A stretch of DNA of 64,000 nt from CAZEAN01 sp964510225. GTDB taxonomy: Bacteria; Planctomycetota; Planctomycetia; Isosphaerales; Isosphaeraceae. The notes beneath the pieces were generated by a model. That model saw only the letters and a program-made list of their open reading frames with translations. It was not told the origin of the DNA and made no database searches. The position numbers and the translations under genes are program-made. Below are positions 14,156-24,104 of this stretch, piece by piece (position 1 is the stretch's first letter; each line of letters begins with the position of its first letter). Location of the stretch: the NCBI GenBank assembly GCA_964510225.1, contig CAZEAN010000004.1, positions 1 through 64,000 of the forward strand. Reading direction: 5' to 3'.

Positions 14156-15559
14156 GTGAACACATCCTTGATCAATCTCGCCTATCTTGTCGCTTCCGCA
14201 CTCTTCATCCTTGGCCTGAAGGGGTTAAGCCACCCTCGGACCGCGGTCCGAGGGAACTTGATGGGTGCTTCAGGAATGCTCCTCGCCATCGTGTTTACAC
14301 TCCTCGACCGTCAGATCCTCAGCTACACCGAGATTTTGATCGGTCTGATCCTAGGTGGAGGAATTGGGGCAGTATTGGCTTACCGGATTGCGATGACAGC
14401 AATGCCACAGATGGTGGCGTTGCTCAACGGATTCGGAGGAATCGCATCGGTGCTGGTCGCAGGGGCGGCCTTGGTTGAAGCGACAGGGGCCTCCGAGGGA
14501 GCGCCTACACTCCAGTTGACTGTCGCCACAGCGGCCTCGGGTCTGATCGGAGCCGTGACCTTTACTGGAAGCCTCGTGGCTTTTGGAAAGCTCCAGAATT
14601 TGATCTCAGGGAACCCTGTTCTGCTCGCGGGTCGACACATCCTTAACGCTCTATTGCTGCTTGGAGCGATCGCGTTGGCAATCGGTGTCTCGATCAGACC
14701 AGACGTAGGGATCTTTTATGTAGGACTGGTTTTGGTCGCATCTGCACTTGGTGTCTTGTCAGTAATTCCCATCGGGGGAGCTGATATGCCGGTCGTGATC
14801 TCACTCTTAAATTCCTACTCAGGTTTAGCAGCATGTGCAACCGGATTTGTGCTCGACAACACCATGCTGATTATTGCAGGCTCTTTGGTTGGTGCTTCAG
14901 GGGTTATCCTGACGAGAGTCATGTGCGATGCTATGAATCGTTCTCTCGGCAATGTGCTGTTCGGTGGGCTCGGTGCAGCGACTGCAACGAGTAACGCCAA
15001 GAAAGACGACGTCTACGCTGGTCGTGTGAAGTCGACTGACCCCGACGAAATTGCAATGCTCCTTGAGATTGCTCAGCGGGTGGTAATCGTCCCCGGTTAC
15101 GGTCTCGCGGTGAGCCAAGCCCAACATGCAGTCAAGAATCTTGCCGAACTGCTCGAATCTCAGGGGATTCAAGTCGATTTCGCCATCCACCCGGTCGCTG
15201 GCCGGATGCCGGGGCATATGAACGTATTGCTCGCCGAGGCCGACGTCGCCTATGAGAAGCTTAAGACAATGGAAGAAGCTAATCCTGAGTTTGAGCAAAC
15301 CGATGTCGTGATTGTGATTGGCGCTAACGATGTGGTGAATCCTGATGCAAGGACTAATCCGGATAGTCCGATCGCTGGAATGCCGATCCTCGACGTGGAC
15401 AAAGCTCGGACTGTCGTAGTTGTGAAGCGGTCGCTCTCTCCTGGCTTCGCTGGAATCCCGAACCCACTCTTCGCCGCCGACAACACCTTGATGTACTTTG
15501 CAGACGGTAAGAAAGCGATCGTTGACCTCATCTCGGCAATGGAAATGGCGGTCCGGTAG
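14156..15559 (+). CDS. pntB: NAD(P) transhydrogenase subunit beta
   Basis: Encodes 467 residues beginning with GTG at 14156. The N-terminal part has many transmembrane helices. The C-terminal domain III binds NADP(H): IVPGYGLAVSQAQHAVKNLA is the characteristic nucleotide loop, followed by FAIHPVAGRMPGHMNVLLAEA, VIVIGANDVVNPDAR and GMPILDVDKARTVVVVKRSL. The length matches the family. With the two upstream genes it forms a complete proton-translocating transhydrogenase, which supplies NADPH from NADH or buffers the ratio. Four bases separate it from the previous gene. Confidence 0.96.
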   Translation: MNTSLINLAYLVASALFILGLKGLSHPRTAVRGNLMGASGMLLAIVFTLLDRQILSYTEILIGLILGGGIGAVLAYRIAMTAMPQMVALLNGFGGIASVLVAGAALVEATGASEGAPTLQLTVATAASGLIGAVTFTGSLVAFGKLQNLISGNPVLLAGRHILNALLLLGAIALAIGVSIRPDVGIFYVGLVLVASALGVLSVIPIGGADMPVVISLLNSYSGLAACATGFVLDNTMLIIAGSLVGASGVILTRVMCDAMNRSLGNVLFGGLGAATATSNAKKDDVYAGRVKSTDPDEIAMLLEIAQRVVIVPGYGLAVSQAQHAVKNLAELLESQGIQVDFAIHPVAGRMPGHMNVLLAEADVAYEKLKTMEEANPEFEQTDVVIVIGANDVVNPDARTNPDSPIAGMPILDVDKARTVVVVKRSLSPGFAGIPNPLFAADNTLMYFADGKKAIVDLISAMEMAVR

Positions 15560-16005
15560 TAACGCGGCAAAGACAGACCTGATCGAAGTTTTTCTTATGT
15601 TTCAAAACTCAAGCATGGACCATTTATCTTTAACGTCTTGTCATTGCTAGTCAACAAGCATATAGGCACACATGATTGTTCATTCACTCCAATAACTCTG
15701 CATGCTTGGCAAGTACTTGTTGGACGCACTACTCTAGCTGTTCTGTCCTGATCAACTCAGACACTGAGGCAAGTCAATACATTCTTGAAAACCGAGTGAA
15801 CTATTGCTCAACTCTCAACCTATTAGAATCACTCAATCAAGCGATTGACAATCGTGAGCATAATTGTCGCAATACGAATCTAATAATTTAAAGTGGGATG
15901 ACCAGCAGCGTTTCTCGTATAACGCTGCTGGTTGGAGATCACAATCATGGCCAGGTTGCAGATATAATAAGCTGCAGCTCGTCTCTGCGATCGTCGGTAG
16001 TTTGC
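15560..16005. other. Intergenic region with convergent ends
   Basis: 446 bp between the pntB stop and the 3' end of the minus-strand surface-protein gene. Apart from the strong hairpin at 15901-15932 nothing was recognised; the region is AT-richer than its neighbours. Confidence 0.5.
15901..15932. terminator. 12-bp hairpin, probable bidirectional terminator
   Basis: ACCAGCAGCGTT (15901-15912) and AACGCTGCTGGT (15921-15932) form a perfect stem with an 8-base loop. It sits between two converging genes, about 74 bp beyond the 3' end of the minus-strand surface-protein gene (16006). No strong T-run on either strand. Confidence 0.55.
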
Positions 16006-19000
16006 TCAGTTCGTCCAATCTCCCAAAAGATTCAAGACATAATCAATTGATTCCTGCGAGGCGCTATCTACACCGTCCCCGCTTTCAACACTAATTTCGT
16101 CGAAATCTTCAAGCCTTAGCTGGGCCAATCCGGAGTAGAGCCGGAATGAGCGATCGTACGCCTCAAGAAGATCATCGCTGGCAGATCCAGTGATAACCGC
16201 CTTGTCTTGACCACCGTTCACGGCGTCAACTCGGAGAGAGCCGAAACCAGTGACCCTGTGATCGAACCCAAGACCGTGGAGCCGAAGGGATGCAGCGTTT
16301 CCTTCCAACAAATCGTCACCGGAAGAGTCAGTTAAGACCGCATGGTCGTGGCCTTGGGTTGAGGTCGTGTCGACTCGTTTGAACTGTTCCAAGCGGATCA
16401 TGTAGTCCGAACCGTACAATCGGACAGAACCCGGAGATGCCTCAAGGACATCGTCTCCTGACGAATCAGTCAAGATTGCGTGATCATTACTCTTGCATGT
16501 TCCGGTTGCGATCACTTTTACCCAATCAAAACCTTGGGCGCTGTTGACAAAGCCAGGTCCGCTGAGACGAGACTGCTCACGCGAAGCCTCCAAGGTGTCG
16601 TCCTCTTGGGAGGACGTTAAGTAGGCACGGTCGTAACCAGAGTTCCCGGCGGAGGCGGTCACTTGGCCGAAGCCTTCGGTCCGGAGATCATAACCAGCCC
16701 CATACAGGCGAGCATCATCGGGATCGGCATGATAACGGTCGTTACCATCCGAACCCGTGAGGATAGCTACGTCCTGGCCACCAGACTTCGAGACCGCCGT
16801 AACACGACCAAACCCTTCTGCTGTTAGGGTGTAGTCGGTCCCAGAGAGTGTTGCGGAGTCGGTGCCGCCAACGAACTGATCGTTACCTGCGGAGTCGTAG
16901 AGATAAGCTCGACTCGAAGAAGCTACATTTGTAGCCGTAACAGAGTCGAATCCCTTGACATAATTCCAGAAGCCACTACCGTACAGTCGGGCATCTGAGG
17001 GAGTTGCTTTGAAGGTACTCTTCCCGTCTGATCCATTCAGAGTTGCCGTGTCTGTACCACCATTGACTGCGTAGATGTAGGTTCGATCCACACCACTCAC
17101 TTGAATACTGTATGAAGTTCCTGTCAGAATCTGAGACAACGGTCCGACGGTAGCGACATCATCACCCGCACTGTCCGTAAGGTAAGAGCGGTCGCCCAAG
17201 CCACCTTCGAAGATTACGCTAGGTACATCTTGGGCAACAACTTTGAGGTCTCCACTTTCCAGACGGATACTCCCGGACGAACCGTAGAATTGCTCGGCTC
17301 GATCTCGGCCAACAATGCGAAGGGTATCCGATCCTCCGAGCCCCTCATAGTTCAAAGTTAGACCCGCCACGGCTTCGATCGGAGTCGACACTTCATTGAC
17401 TGTAACAGTGTGCCACTCTTCACCGAGACTGATCACGACGACATCGTTACCCTCCGTCCCTTCGATCGTTACAGTCGACCGGTCTCCCGATACAACCAAA
17501 GGAGACGTCCACTCACCGAAGTTGTAATGATATCCCAGTTCACCGGGCATCAAATTGATCTGGGCGAACCGATCGCCGGTACGAATCCCGCCGTTTCGTG
17601 CCATTGGGTGAGCATACCCTAGGTAGGTTCCTAGAGAGTTCCGCCCGTTGTACCAGCCTTCCGGCTGTGTCTCATGGATTTCGTAAGTACCTGGACGGAG
17701 ACCGTCGAAGCGATAGGCACCGGTCTCGTCGGTTACTGTCGATTTCCAAACTGAATTGCCGAGATCATCAACACCCGTGAGTGTCACTTCGACGTCCACA
17801 ATACCTGATTCCGAACCATCGAAGATGCGGTCATAGTCGTCATCACCGTAGACAAAACCACTCAGCGTGCTCGTCTCGAGTCTACCTGCAACCACGTCTT
17901 TGTTCATTTCACCGGGCTGAATGTCGAATGGGATCTCAGCGCCGAGAGTAGGCAGGGTTGCCCCTGATGAATCCGACGTGACCAAGGTATACCGTCCCGA
18001 AGGAACATTGAGTTCCTTGAAACGTCCATCCCATTCCAATGTCACTTCCCGTGAGAACGGTCGGTTAGCTGCGTCGAGACCAGTGAGTGTAACACCAAGG
18101 CCTGGTAGTTTCGGATCTTCGGGATCAACCTGGCCATCACCATTTAGATCGAGGAAGGTGACTCCACAGAATGCCCCCATCTCCAGATGTTGGAGGCCGG
18201 GTTCAACCTCAGTGACCCCCGTGAGTCCGACAACGGTGTCTGTGAATGTCCCCTGATCCGAATCGACATCGAAACCGACGGCCAGCACGGATGGTTCATT
18301 GGAGTTCTCAGGATGCAAGGCAACGTGGTCAGTATCGTTTGGATTCACTTCGGCGATTGAGCTATAGATCGGTGGTGCGGGGCGACGATCTGTCGCACTG
18401 TAGACGCTCCAGATCGTACCTTCAGGCACATAGAGGAGGGCGACTGTGTCCCCAGGGTTCATCTCAAACTGACGTTCACCAACGTAGCTTGTTGACCCAT
18501 CATCGCCTCGCGAGGAATAGTTGCTGTCGGAGACAACCACATGCCCTAAGGAGGACCCCGTTAATGCACGACGGGCAGCTTCAACGAAGAACGCTTCTGA
18601 ACCAGGTTCGTAATTGCCCATCCCCGCGAGACTGAAAATGGCAACTTCACCCTCTTCTCCGATGTCATCCCGGAGTGCATCAACCCCGACCACGCCAGTC
18701 TCACCGACGACGAAAGTCCCCCGTGTGAAGGATGGGGCGACCTCGTCGCTGTCGTCCGCACGGGTCTCTTCAACGTAGGGTGCAACCTCGGTCTCAAAGA
18801 GTGTTGTTGAAGTAAAGTCACGGGTTTCGTTGACTACCTCTGAAACCGGTGTAGCCTCACCCCGTGCTCCGGTGACCTGGAAAACGATATCGTTATAGTC
18901 TTTGTCGCTTCTTCCATCCAATCGGAGATCTTCAAAGGCGAAGAGGCTACCAGCTCCGTCCAAGTCACCCAACTGGCCTTTGAATTGGGTCCCGCCAGGA

Positions 19001-19875
19001 TTTGCTGCAGGAATCGAGAACAAAGGCCGACGTGATCCGGTAGCGCCCGGGTTATTGAATACATACTCGAAATCACCGTTGGGAACGATCACTGCAGCAA
19101 ACGTATCACCGGGAGTCATTTCAAACGTCTGGATCCCTCGGTAGGTCCCTCGGTTAAAGTCACCTTCCCAGGGAAGACGTGCTGAGAATCTGGCTGCATC
19201 TTTGCGGACATTAATGGCACGATGACCTTCTTCGGAGCCGCTCAGGACCCTCCGAGCAACCTCTTTATTGTATTCCGGTGTACCCGGTGTGTACTCTTCC
19301 ATCCCAGTAAGACTGAAAATGCCTAGTTGACCAGAGTAACCTGCACCTCGATAGAGGAAGTCAACCCCTACCGAACCAGTCGCTCCAACGGTGAACAGAC
19401 CGATTCGAGAATCCGTGGGCCTGTGGTCCAAACCAGGAGACCCAATCAAGAGGCTGGTACTAACGTGTCCATCCGAGGTTGTGGACCAAGTGGAGACAAT
19501 CGTTGTCCGGTTGATAAGGAGGTCGTCAGCACCCTCACCTTCGAAGTGGATCTTGGTGACATCGTCGACTGCAAATGTCTCAGTAACGGTCGGGTTTGCA
19601 TCACGGTTGGAGGTGAGTTGGATGCGAATGCTTGACTCGTCAATCTGTGACTGAATCTGACCATCAACGTCGACTGGTTTCGTTTCGTACTCGATCAGGG
19701 CTTGATCCGCACCTGGGCCACCCTCGATCAGGAGAATCCCAGTTGTGGAGTCAAGTGAGACTCCGTACGTCATCAGTTGTCGAGACTCAAGAGTCTCGGG
19801 CCGAAGGACTGTGGTCCGCCGACCAGGAGATCTGTTCGACCGGGAAGAAGCGTCACGCTCGGCATTGATTGTCAT
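16006..19875 (-). CDS. Giant secreted surface protein with DUF4114-type, SdrD-like and tandem-repeat domains
   Basis: Encodes 1289 residues. The N-terminus has the planctomycete export-type motif LRPETLESRQLM (about 24-35). Two homologous modules follow (about 156-336 and 385-550). Each has a FxVGxTGxVGVD start, a xIFSLxGMxxYxPG segment and a LTGSxxGH segment; the first ends in DLRLDGRSDKDYNDIVF, typical of DUF4114. Next come two SdrD-type B-like domains (about 569-660 and 670-790; FLDLNGDGQVDPEDP, DETGAYRFDGLRPGTYEIHE) and a GTEGNDVVVIS segment. Eight repeats of ~48 residues run from about 895 to 1270, each led by a LTDSSGDDxLEA-like motif. Probably calcium-binding and adhesive. The start is chosen at 19875 with AAGGAA upstream. 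Confidence 0.82.
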   Translation of the reverse strand: MTINAERDASSRSNRSPGRRTTVLRPETLESRQLMTYGVSLDSTTGILLIEGGPGADQALIEYETKPVDVDGQIQSQIDESSIRIQLTSNRDANPTVTETFAVDDVTKIHFEGEGADDLLINRTTIVSTWSTTSDGHVSTSLLIGSPGLDHRPTDSRIGLFTVGATGSVGVDFLYRGAGYSGQLGIFSLTGMEEYTPGTPEYNKEVARRVLSGSEEGHRAINVRKDAARFSARLPWEGDFNRGTYRGIQTFEMTPGDTFAAVIVPNGDFEYVFNNPGATGSRRPLFSIPAANPGGTQFKGQLGDLDGAGSLFAFEDLRLDGRSDKDYNDIVFQVTGARGEATPVSEVVNETRDFTSTTLFETEVAPYVEETRADDSDEVAPSFTRGTFVVGETGVVGVDALRDDIGEEGEVAIFSLAGMGNYEPGSEAFFVEAARRALTGSSLGHVVVSDSNYSSRGDDGSTSYVGERQFEMNPGDTVALLYVPEGTIWSVYSATDRRPAPPIYSSIAEVNPNDTDHVALHPENSNEPSVLAVGFDVDSDQGTFTDTVVGLTGVTEVEPGLQHLEMGAFCGVTFLDLNGDGQVDPEDPKLPGLGVTLTGLDAANRPFSREVTLEWDGRFKELNVPSGRYTLVTSDSSGATLPTLGAEIPFDIQPGEMNKDVVAGRLETSTLSGFVYGDDDYDRIFDGSESGIVDVEVTLTGVDDLGNSVWKSTVTDETGAYRFDGLRPGTYEIHETQPEGWYNGRNSLGTYLGYAHPMARNGGIRTGDRFAQINLMPGELGYHYNFGEWTSPLVVSGDRSTVTIEGTEGNDVVVISLGEEWHTVTVNEVSTPIEAVAGLTLNYEGLGGSDTLRIVGRDRAEQFYGSSGSIRLESGDLKVVAQDVPSVIFEGGLGDRSYLTDSAGDDVATVGPLSQILTGTSYSIQVSGVDRTYIYAVNGGTDTATLNGSDGKSTFKATPSDARLYGSGFWNYVKGFDSVTATNVASSSRAYLYDSAGNDQFVGGTDSATLSGTDYTLTAEGFGRVTAVSKSGGQDVAILTGSDGNDRYHADPDDARLYGAGYDLRTEGFGQVTASAGNSGYDRAYLTSSQEDDTLEASREQSRLSGPGFVNSAQGFDWVKVIATGTCKSNDHAILTDSSGDDVLEASPGSVRLYGSDYMIRLEQFKRVDTTSTQGHDHAVLTDSSGDDLLEGNAASLRLHGLGFDHRVTGFGSLRVDAVNGGQDKAVITGSASDDLLEAYDRSFRLYSGLAQLRLEDFDEISVESGDGVDSASQESIDYVLNLLGDWTN

Positions 19876-20620
19876 CAATAGAGTTCCTTGTCTGAGGTTG
19901 CCTACCAAGTGAAGTTTGAAGACAAGACACACCTCTCGACGTCGAGAGTTGTGATTGCACTCGATAGAAGCACCTGGTGTGCCAAACCGTATCGGAGTGA
20001 CGTTAATGGTGCTCTCCAACACTCAGAAGCATAGGAGACTTTCTGTCAATTCGCCCGAGGTGCTGAACTCGACACACTTAGCCAATATCCAGTGTTGCGC
20101 TAAAACCACCGAGTCAACGGTCAAGGCGCCCCGCATGCAATTGTCTTCTCAAATTGAGAATGGATCATCTCATTTCGATTGCTGTAATCGAGAAAAGGGC
20201 CCGAGTTCTTACTACTTGCCGCTGGGACAAGAGCCTATGGGACTGTGGAGTGAGGCCTCAGATCTCCGGCACTGTTGATCTTATGCAACATCAGAGGAAA
20301 TCGGTTTCTCAGTTTTCGCAGCTCAACTTGAGATTCTCTTTCTCAATCTGCAACTCGCCCTCAAGGACAAGATAGTGTCTAGAATCGGTTAGGAAAAAAG
20401 TCAGATTTCTTGATCGGCATAACCTAAGTTTCTTTGTGCCTTGATCTTCCCACCCGAGATCCAGGCCAACTTCTTGAGTAAATCCCCATTCCGAACGGCC
20501 CGCCCATCGTTTGGTCTCTTTCCTGCATTTGTATCACCCCAATCGAGGTAGTTGAAACCTCAATGCATCGACGACGATCAGACACCCGTCGCGTCCTCTC
20601 CCGTCTCGAAAGGAATGACA
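19876..20620. other. Divergent intergenic region
   Basis: 745 bp between the start of the surface-protein gene (minus) and the glycosyltransferase gene (plus). No credible gene, RNA or repeat was found; it presumably holds promoters for both. Confidence 0.45.
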
Positions 20621-21745
20621 ATGGCTTCACTTCATGATGCTCCGGATCGCTTTACAGTAAGTGTCGACTGCCCCAGGTCCTTTGAACTCGAGGATGAACT
20701 CCTTACCGATGATGAAATCACACTTGCCGAGAAGCCGATCCTCATCAGCTTCGTGATTCCCTTGAAGGACGAAGAGGATACCCTTGTCGAGCTTAAGGAG
20801 CGGATACTCGAAGCCGTCCCCGACTTGTACCGCGCGGAGATCATCTTCATTGACGATGGCAGCTCTGATGCATCTTGGAAGATCGTCAAAGAAATGGCGA
20901 TCGAGGAACGAGGGATTATTCGAGGCATCCGTTTCAGGAGCAACGCCGGGAAAGCGTCAGCCCTGACCGCCGGCTTCCGTGCCGCTCGAGGTGAGATTGT
21001 CTTTACGCTCGATGCCGACCTTCAAGATGATCCGACCGAAATTCCACGGTTTATCGCGAAGCTCGGAGAAGGGTATGACATTGTAAGTGGCTGGAAAAAG
21101 AAACGGCACGATCCTTGGCACAAGGTCCTGCCCAGCCGTGTCTTCAACGCGATGCTCAGCCGAGTCTGTGGAGTTAATCTCCACGACCATAATTGCGGCT
21201 TCAAGTGCTATCGAGCCGATGTCGTCCGTGAACTGACTCTCCACGGTGAAATGCACCGGATGATACCGAGTCTGGGTGCGATCAAAGGGTTCCGCTCTAC
21301 CGAACTGGTCGTTACGCACCATCCTCGACGCTTCGGTCAGAGTAAGTATGGCTTCGAACGGTACCTTCGAGGCTTCATGGACATGTTGACCGTGGGATTC
21401 CTCCGCCGTTTCCGGGAACGGCCAGGACACTTCATTGGTAGTGTTGCACTTTCCTACATTCTCACCGGTCTACTAGCACTTACTGTGGGGATCTTCGCTG
21501 GGATCACCCAAGGACTCGGCCTCTTCTTCGGACTCACCGGAATTCTACTGATGGCGATCTCAGGGGCGATGGGTGTCCTGGCCATTATCAGCGAACTAGT
21601 GATCCGGGGTGGTCTCACTCAACAGTGGCAACTCCCAATCGTTGAGGACACCGTCTTCAACACCCCACGTCGAATCGAGACCGAGGTCGCGAATCAGCGA
21701 CAGGCAATCGGACGGATCCCAATCACTTACAACACATCACGGTAA
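20621..21745 (+). CDS. GT2 family glycosyltransferase (dolichyl-phosphate-mannose synthase-like)
   Basis: Encodes 374 residues. The GT2 fold shows ISFVIPLKDEEDTLVEL at the start, the IFIDDGSSDASW motif, FTLDADLQDDPTEIP (the DxD-type metal-binding motif) and GWKKKRHDPWHKVLPSR. Two C-terminal helices (about 275-335) anchor it. Such enzymes transfer sugars from nucleotide donors to polyprenyl phosphate or a glycan. The start at 20621 is chosen for the AAAGGA site; an ATG at 20615 is too close to it. It heads a co-directional run to 32990, so it probably opens a surface-glycan operon. Confidence 0.88.
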   Translation: MASLHDAPDRFTVSVDCPRSFELEDELLTDDEITLAEKPILISFVIPLKDEEDTLVELKERILEAVPDLYRAEIIFIDDGSSDASWKIVKEMAIEERGIIRGIRFRSNAGKASALTAGFRAARGEIVFTLDADLQDDPTEIPRFIAKLGEGYDIVSGWKKKRHDPWHKVLPSRVFNAMLSRVCGVNLHDHNCGFKCYRADVVRELTLHGEMHRMIPSLGAIKGFRSTELVVTHHPRRFGQSKYGFERYLRGFMDMLTVGFLRRFRERPGHFIGSVALSYILTGLLALTVGIFAGITQGLGLFFGLTGILLMAISGAMGVLAIISELVIRGGLTQQWQLPIVEDTVFNTPRRIETEVANQRQAIGRIPITYNTSR

Positions 21746-21803
21746 ATACCTAGATTCAACACACTCGATATTCCGAGTCTTGACGCAACAAGGAGCCAGC
21801 TCA

Positions 21804-23051
21804 ATGAAGTCACGATTAAACGTATGTGTTGTCACATCGACCTATCCACGACACGAGGAGGATTACGCCGTCCCTTGGATGCGCGAATCGCATCGCCGCC
21901 TCGCAGAGCGGGGTCACAAGATTACGATCCTCGCACCTTCGTACATGGGACTAGAAGATCACGAAATCGATGGCCTCCCGGTTCGACGCTTTCGGTACGC
22001 CCCGAAGAAAATGGAACGATTAACACATGAAGAAGGTGCTCCTAACAAGATTCAGAACCCGTTATTCCAGGCGCTTGCCGTACCCTACGTTGCATCTGGT
22101 GTACTTGAAGCGGCAAGGCTGGCTCGGGGTGGTCAGTTCGACCTAGTTCATGTGCATTGGCCCTTCCCCCACGAAGCGATCGGCTCAACGCTCTCTCGTG
22201 TAGCCAATGTGCCAATGGTCCAGAACTGCCACGGTGTCGAGTTCGCCCTCGCTCGACGAAAGCCGTGGGTCGCTCAATTCCTCCGTCGGTCCCTTCGCCG
22301 TGGAGAACTCGTCATTGCCAACAGTAGTGATACGGCCTCGAAGATTCACGATTTAAGCGGGCGCGAAGCCGCCGTGCTCCCGTACGGTTCAACGGTCTCG
22401 GCAAAATCGCGGCCGAAGCCACAAAATGGTGTCCCACGGCTCCTCTTTACAGGCCGACTGATTCCGCGGAAGGGGGTTCAGTACTTGCTCCGCGCAATGC
22501 CACTGATACTCGCACAACGGAAGGTCGAATTAGTCATTACAGGATCTGGTGATCAACGAGAGCCTCTCGAAGCACTCGCACGTGAACTGAATCTCGGCGA
22601 CTCGGTTAAGTTCCTTGGATTTGTATCGAATGGTGAACTAGATCGCCAGTATCACGAGTGCGATGTTTGGATCAATCCGTCGATCGTCGACGATCGAGGT
22701 GATACTGAAGGATTGGGTGTTGGTGCGATCGAAGCCTATGCTCACGGTAAACCCGTTGTCGCATCGGCTGTTGGTGGGATTCCGGATGCGGTCCGACATC
22801 GTGAAACAGGATTCCTTGTCCCGCAACGCGACGAACATGCGCTTGCTTCCGCAATCCTCGAACTCGTCGACAATCCTGAGATGGCTGCTCAATTTGGACG
22901 TAACGGGCTCTATTTTGCCCAGCTTCTCTTCGGCTGGGATCGGATCACCGACGAGTTGGTCAGGCATTACCACAATTCCATTTTGAAGCGAGAAGCTGCC
23001 AACACCAAACCGAGACCTCGGAGTACTGGTCCAGTTCTGGCCAACACCTGA
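21804..23051 (+). CDS. GT4 family glycosyltransferase
   Basis: Encodes 415 residues with the GT-B fold. The N-terminal Rossmann half shows LNVCVVTSTYPRHEEDYAVP and DLVHVHWPFPHEAIGS. The C-terminal half has LLFTGRLIPRKGVQYLL, WINPSIVDDRGDTEGLGVGAIEAYAHGKPVVAS-type sequence (the EGLG..AIEA.A.G.PVVA pattern of GT4) and GGIPDAVRHRETGFLV. It probably extends a glycan using an activated sugar on the cytoplasmic face. The start at 21804 is supported by AAGGAG eight bases upstream. The previous gene ends 58 bases earlier. Confidence 0.92.
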   Translation: MKSRLNVCVVTSTYPRHEEDYAVPWMRESHRRLAERGHKITILAPSYMGLEDHEIDGLPVRRFRYAPKKMERLTHEEGAPNKIQNPLFQALAVPYVASGVLEAARLARGGQFDLVHVHWPFPHEAIGSTLSRVANVPMVQNCHGVEFALARRKPWVAQFLRRSLRRGELVIANSSDTASKIHDLSGREAAVLPYGSTVSAKSRPKPQNGVPRLLFTGRLIPRKGVQYLLRAMPLILAQRKVELVITGSGDQREPLEALARELNLGDSVKFLGFVSNGELDRQYHECDVWINPSIVDDRGDTEGLGVGAIEAYAHGKPVVASAVGGIPDAVRHRETGFLVPQRDEHALASAILELVDNPEMAAQFGRNGLYFAQLLFGWDRITDELVRHYHNSILKREAANTKPRPRSTGPVLANT

Positions 23052-23098
23052 TCCGGACAACGGTCCACCCCCCAATTGGTCTCGATGGAGTAACGCCC

Positions 23099-24100
23099 GT
23101 GATCGACTTTCAAGGAATCGCCTCGTTCTTCAAACGGTATCCCCTCATTGGAAAGGCGCTCCGGTGGTTCCTTGCGGGAATGATCGTCGTTTCAATTGCG
23201 ATTGCGAGCCGCAAGCTGATGGGGCAGCTTGGCGACCACCTGCACCGACTAAACTGGTGGTGGTTAGGGCTCGCAACCATTCTCACCGTGATCTACCGGT
23301 TCTTTAACGCTGCATGCTGGTCAATCAGTCTCGGAGCTGTGGGGCAACCAACCTCAACACGAACCGCCAGCCGTGAGTGGCTCGCTTCAGAGGCTTGCCG
23401 ATGGCTCCCTGGCAGCGTCTGGAATTTTGGTTCAAGAACTGTACTCGCGAGTCGCCGGGGCGTACCGATCCAATCTGCGGGAGCGGGGATGTTTGTCGAG
23501 TTAAGCATCACTATTTTCTCTTGGGTTCTACTGAGCGCCCTGGGTGCCCTGAAGTTCCCAGCGATGCTCCGACCTTGGAACACCTGGGAATCAATCCCAA
23601 GAGAGTATGTAGTCGCCGCCACTACCGCTCTCCTGGTAATTACTGCTATCGCTGGGTTCTTGATGCGCTCACTGATCGCCAGAAAGGCGATTGTCCTGAG
23701 GGAACGACTCAGGGAGGTCACAAAGATCCGACCCTCCAGTCCTCACCTACTTGGAGCGTTGGCTGCTTACGTCGGACTTGGAATCTTCAATGGAGCCGGG
23801 TTGATCGTCGTGCTTCTGGGCTTGGGAGCACCCGAAGTTCCACCCACTGCCGTCATTGGTGCGAATGCCATTGCTTGGCTCATCGGTTTCTTCGCCATCT
23901 TTGCACCAGGTGGGTTGGTGATTCGTGAAGGAGCACTGGCAGCACTCCTTTCTCCTTGGTTGCCTATCGAACTTGGTATACTCGTCGCAACCACCTGGCG
24001 ACTGGTTCAGATTGCTGCAGAACTACTCAGCCTCGCAGCTCTCGGCCTCAAGCCCGGTGAATCTAGGCAGGAGGCTCGCTTGGACAGTGTCTTTGAGTAG
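23099..24100 (+). CDS. Polytopic membrane protein of the LPG-synthase/flippase-like (UPF0104) family
   Basis: Encodes 333 residues starting with GTG at 23099, with GGAG eight bases upstream. About eight helices. Family marks are WWLGLATILTVIYRFF, the WLPGSVWNFGSR segment and the late IGFFAIFAPGGLVIREGAL with the conserved PGG.G.RE motif. The family includes the membrane domain of MprF-type enzymes and proteins that translocate lipid-linked or lipid substrates; function here is unknown. The position in a glycosyltransferase run suggests it flips or modifies a polyprenyl-linked intermediate. Confidence 0.82.
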   Translation: MIDFQGIASFFKRYPLIGKALRWFLAGMIVVSIAIASRKLMGQLGDHLHRLNWWWLGLATILTVIYRFFNAACWSISLGAVGQPTSTRTASREWLASEACRWLPGSVWNFGSRTVLASRRGVPIQSAGAGMFVELSITIFSWVLLSALGALKFPAMLRPWNTWESIPREYVVAATTALLVITAIAGFLMRSLIARKAIVLRERLREVTKIRPSSPHLLGALAAYVGLGIFNGAGLIVVLLGLGAPEVPPTAVIGANAIAWLIGFFAIFAPGGLVIREGALAALLSPWLPIELGILVATTWRLVQIAAELLSLAALGLKPGESRQEARLDSVFE

Positions 24101-24104
24101 CCCT

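Noticed and set aside
15676..16094. Small open frames between pntB and the surface-protein gene
   Set aside because: No ribosome sites, low-complexity composition, overlapping a strong hairpin.
19955..20375. Open frames in the divergent intergenic region
   Set aside because: No recognisable domain, poor starts; the region is more likely promoters and leaders.
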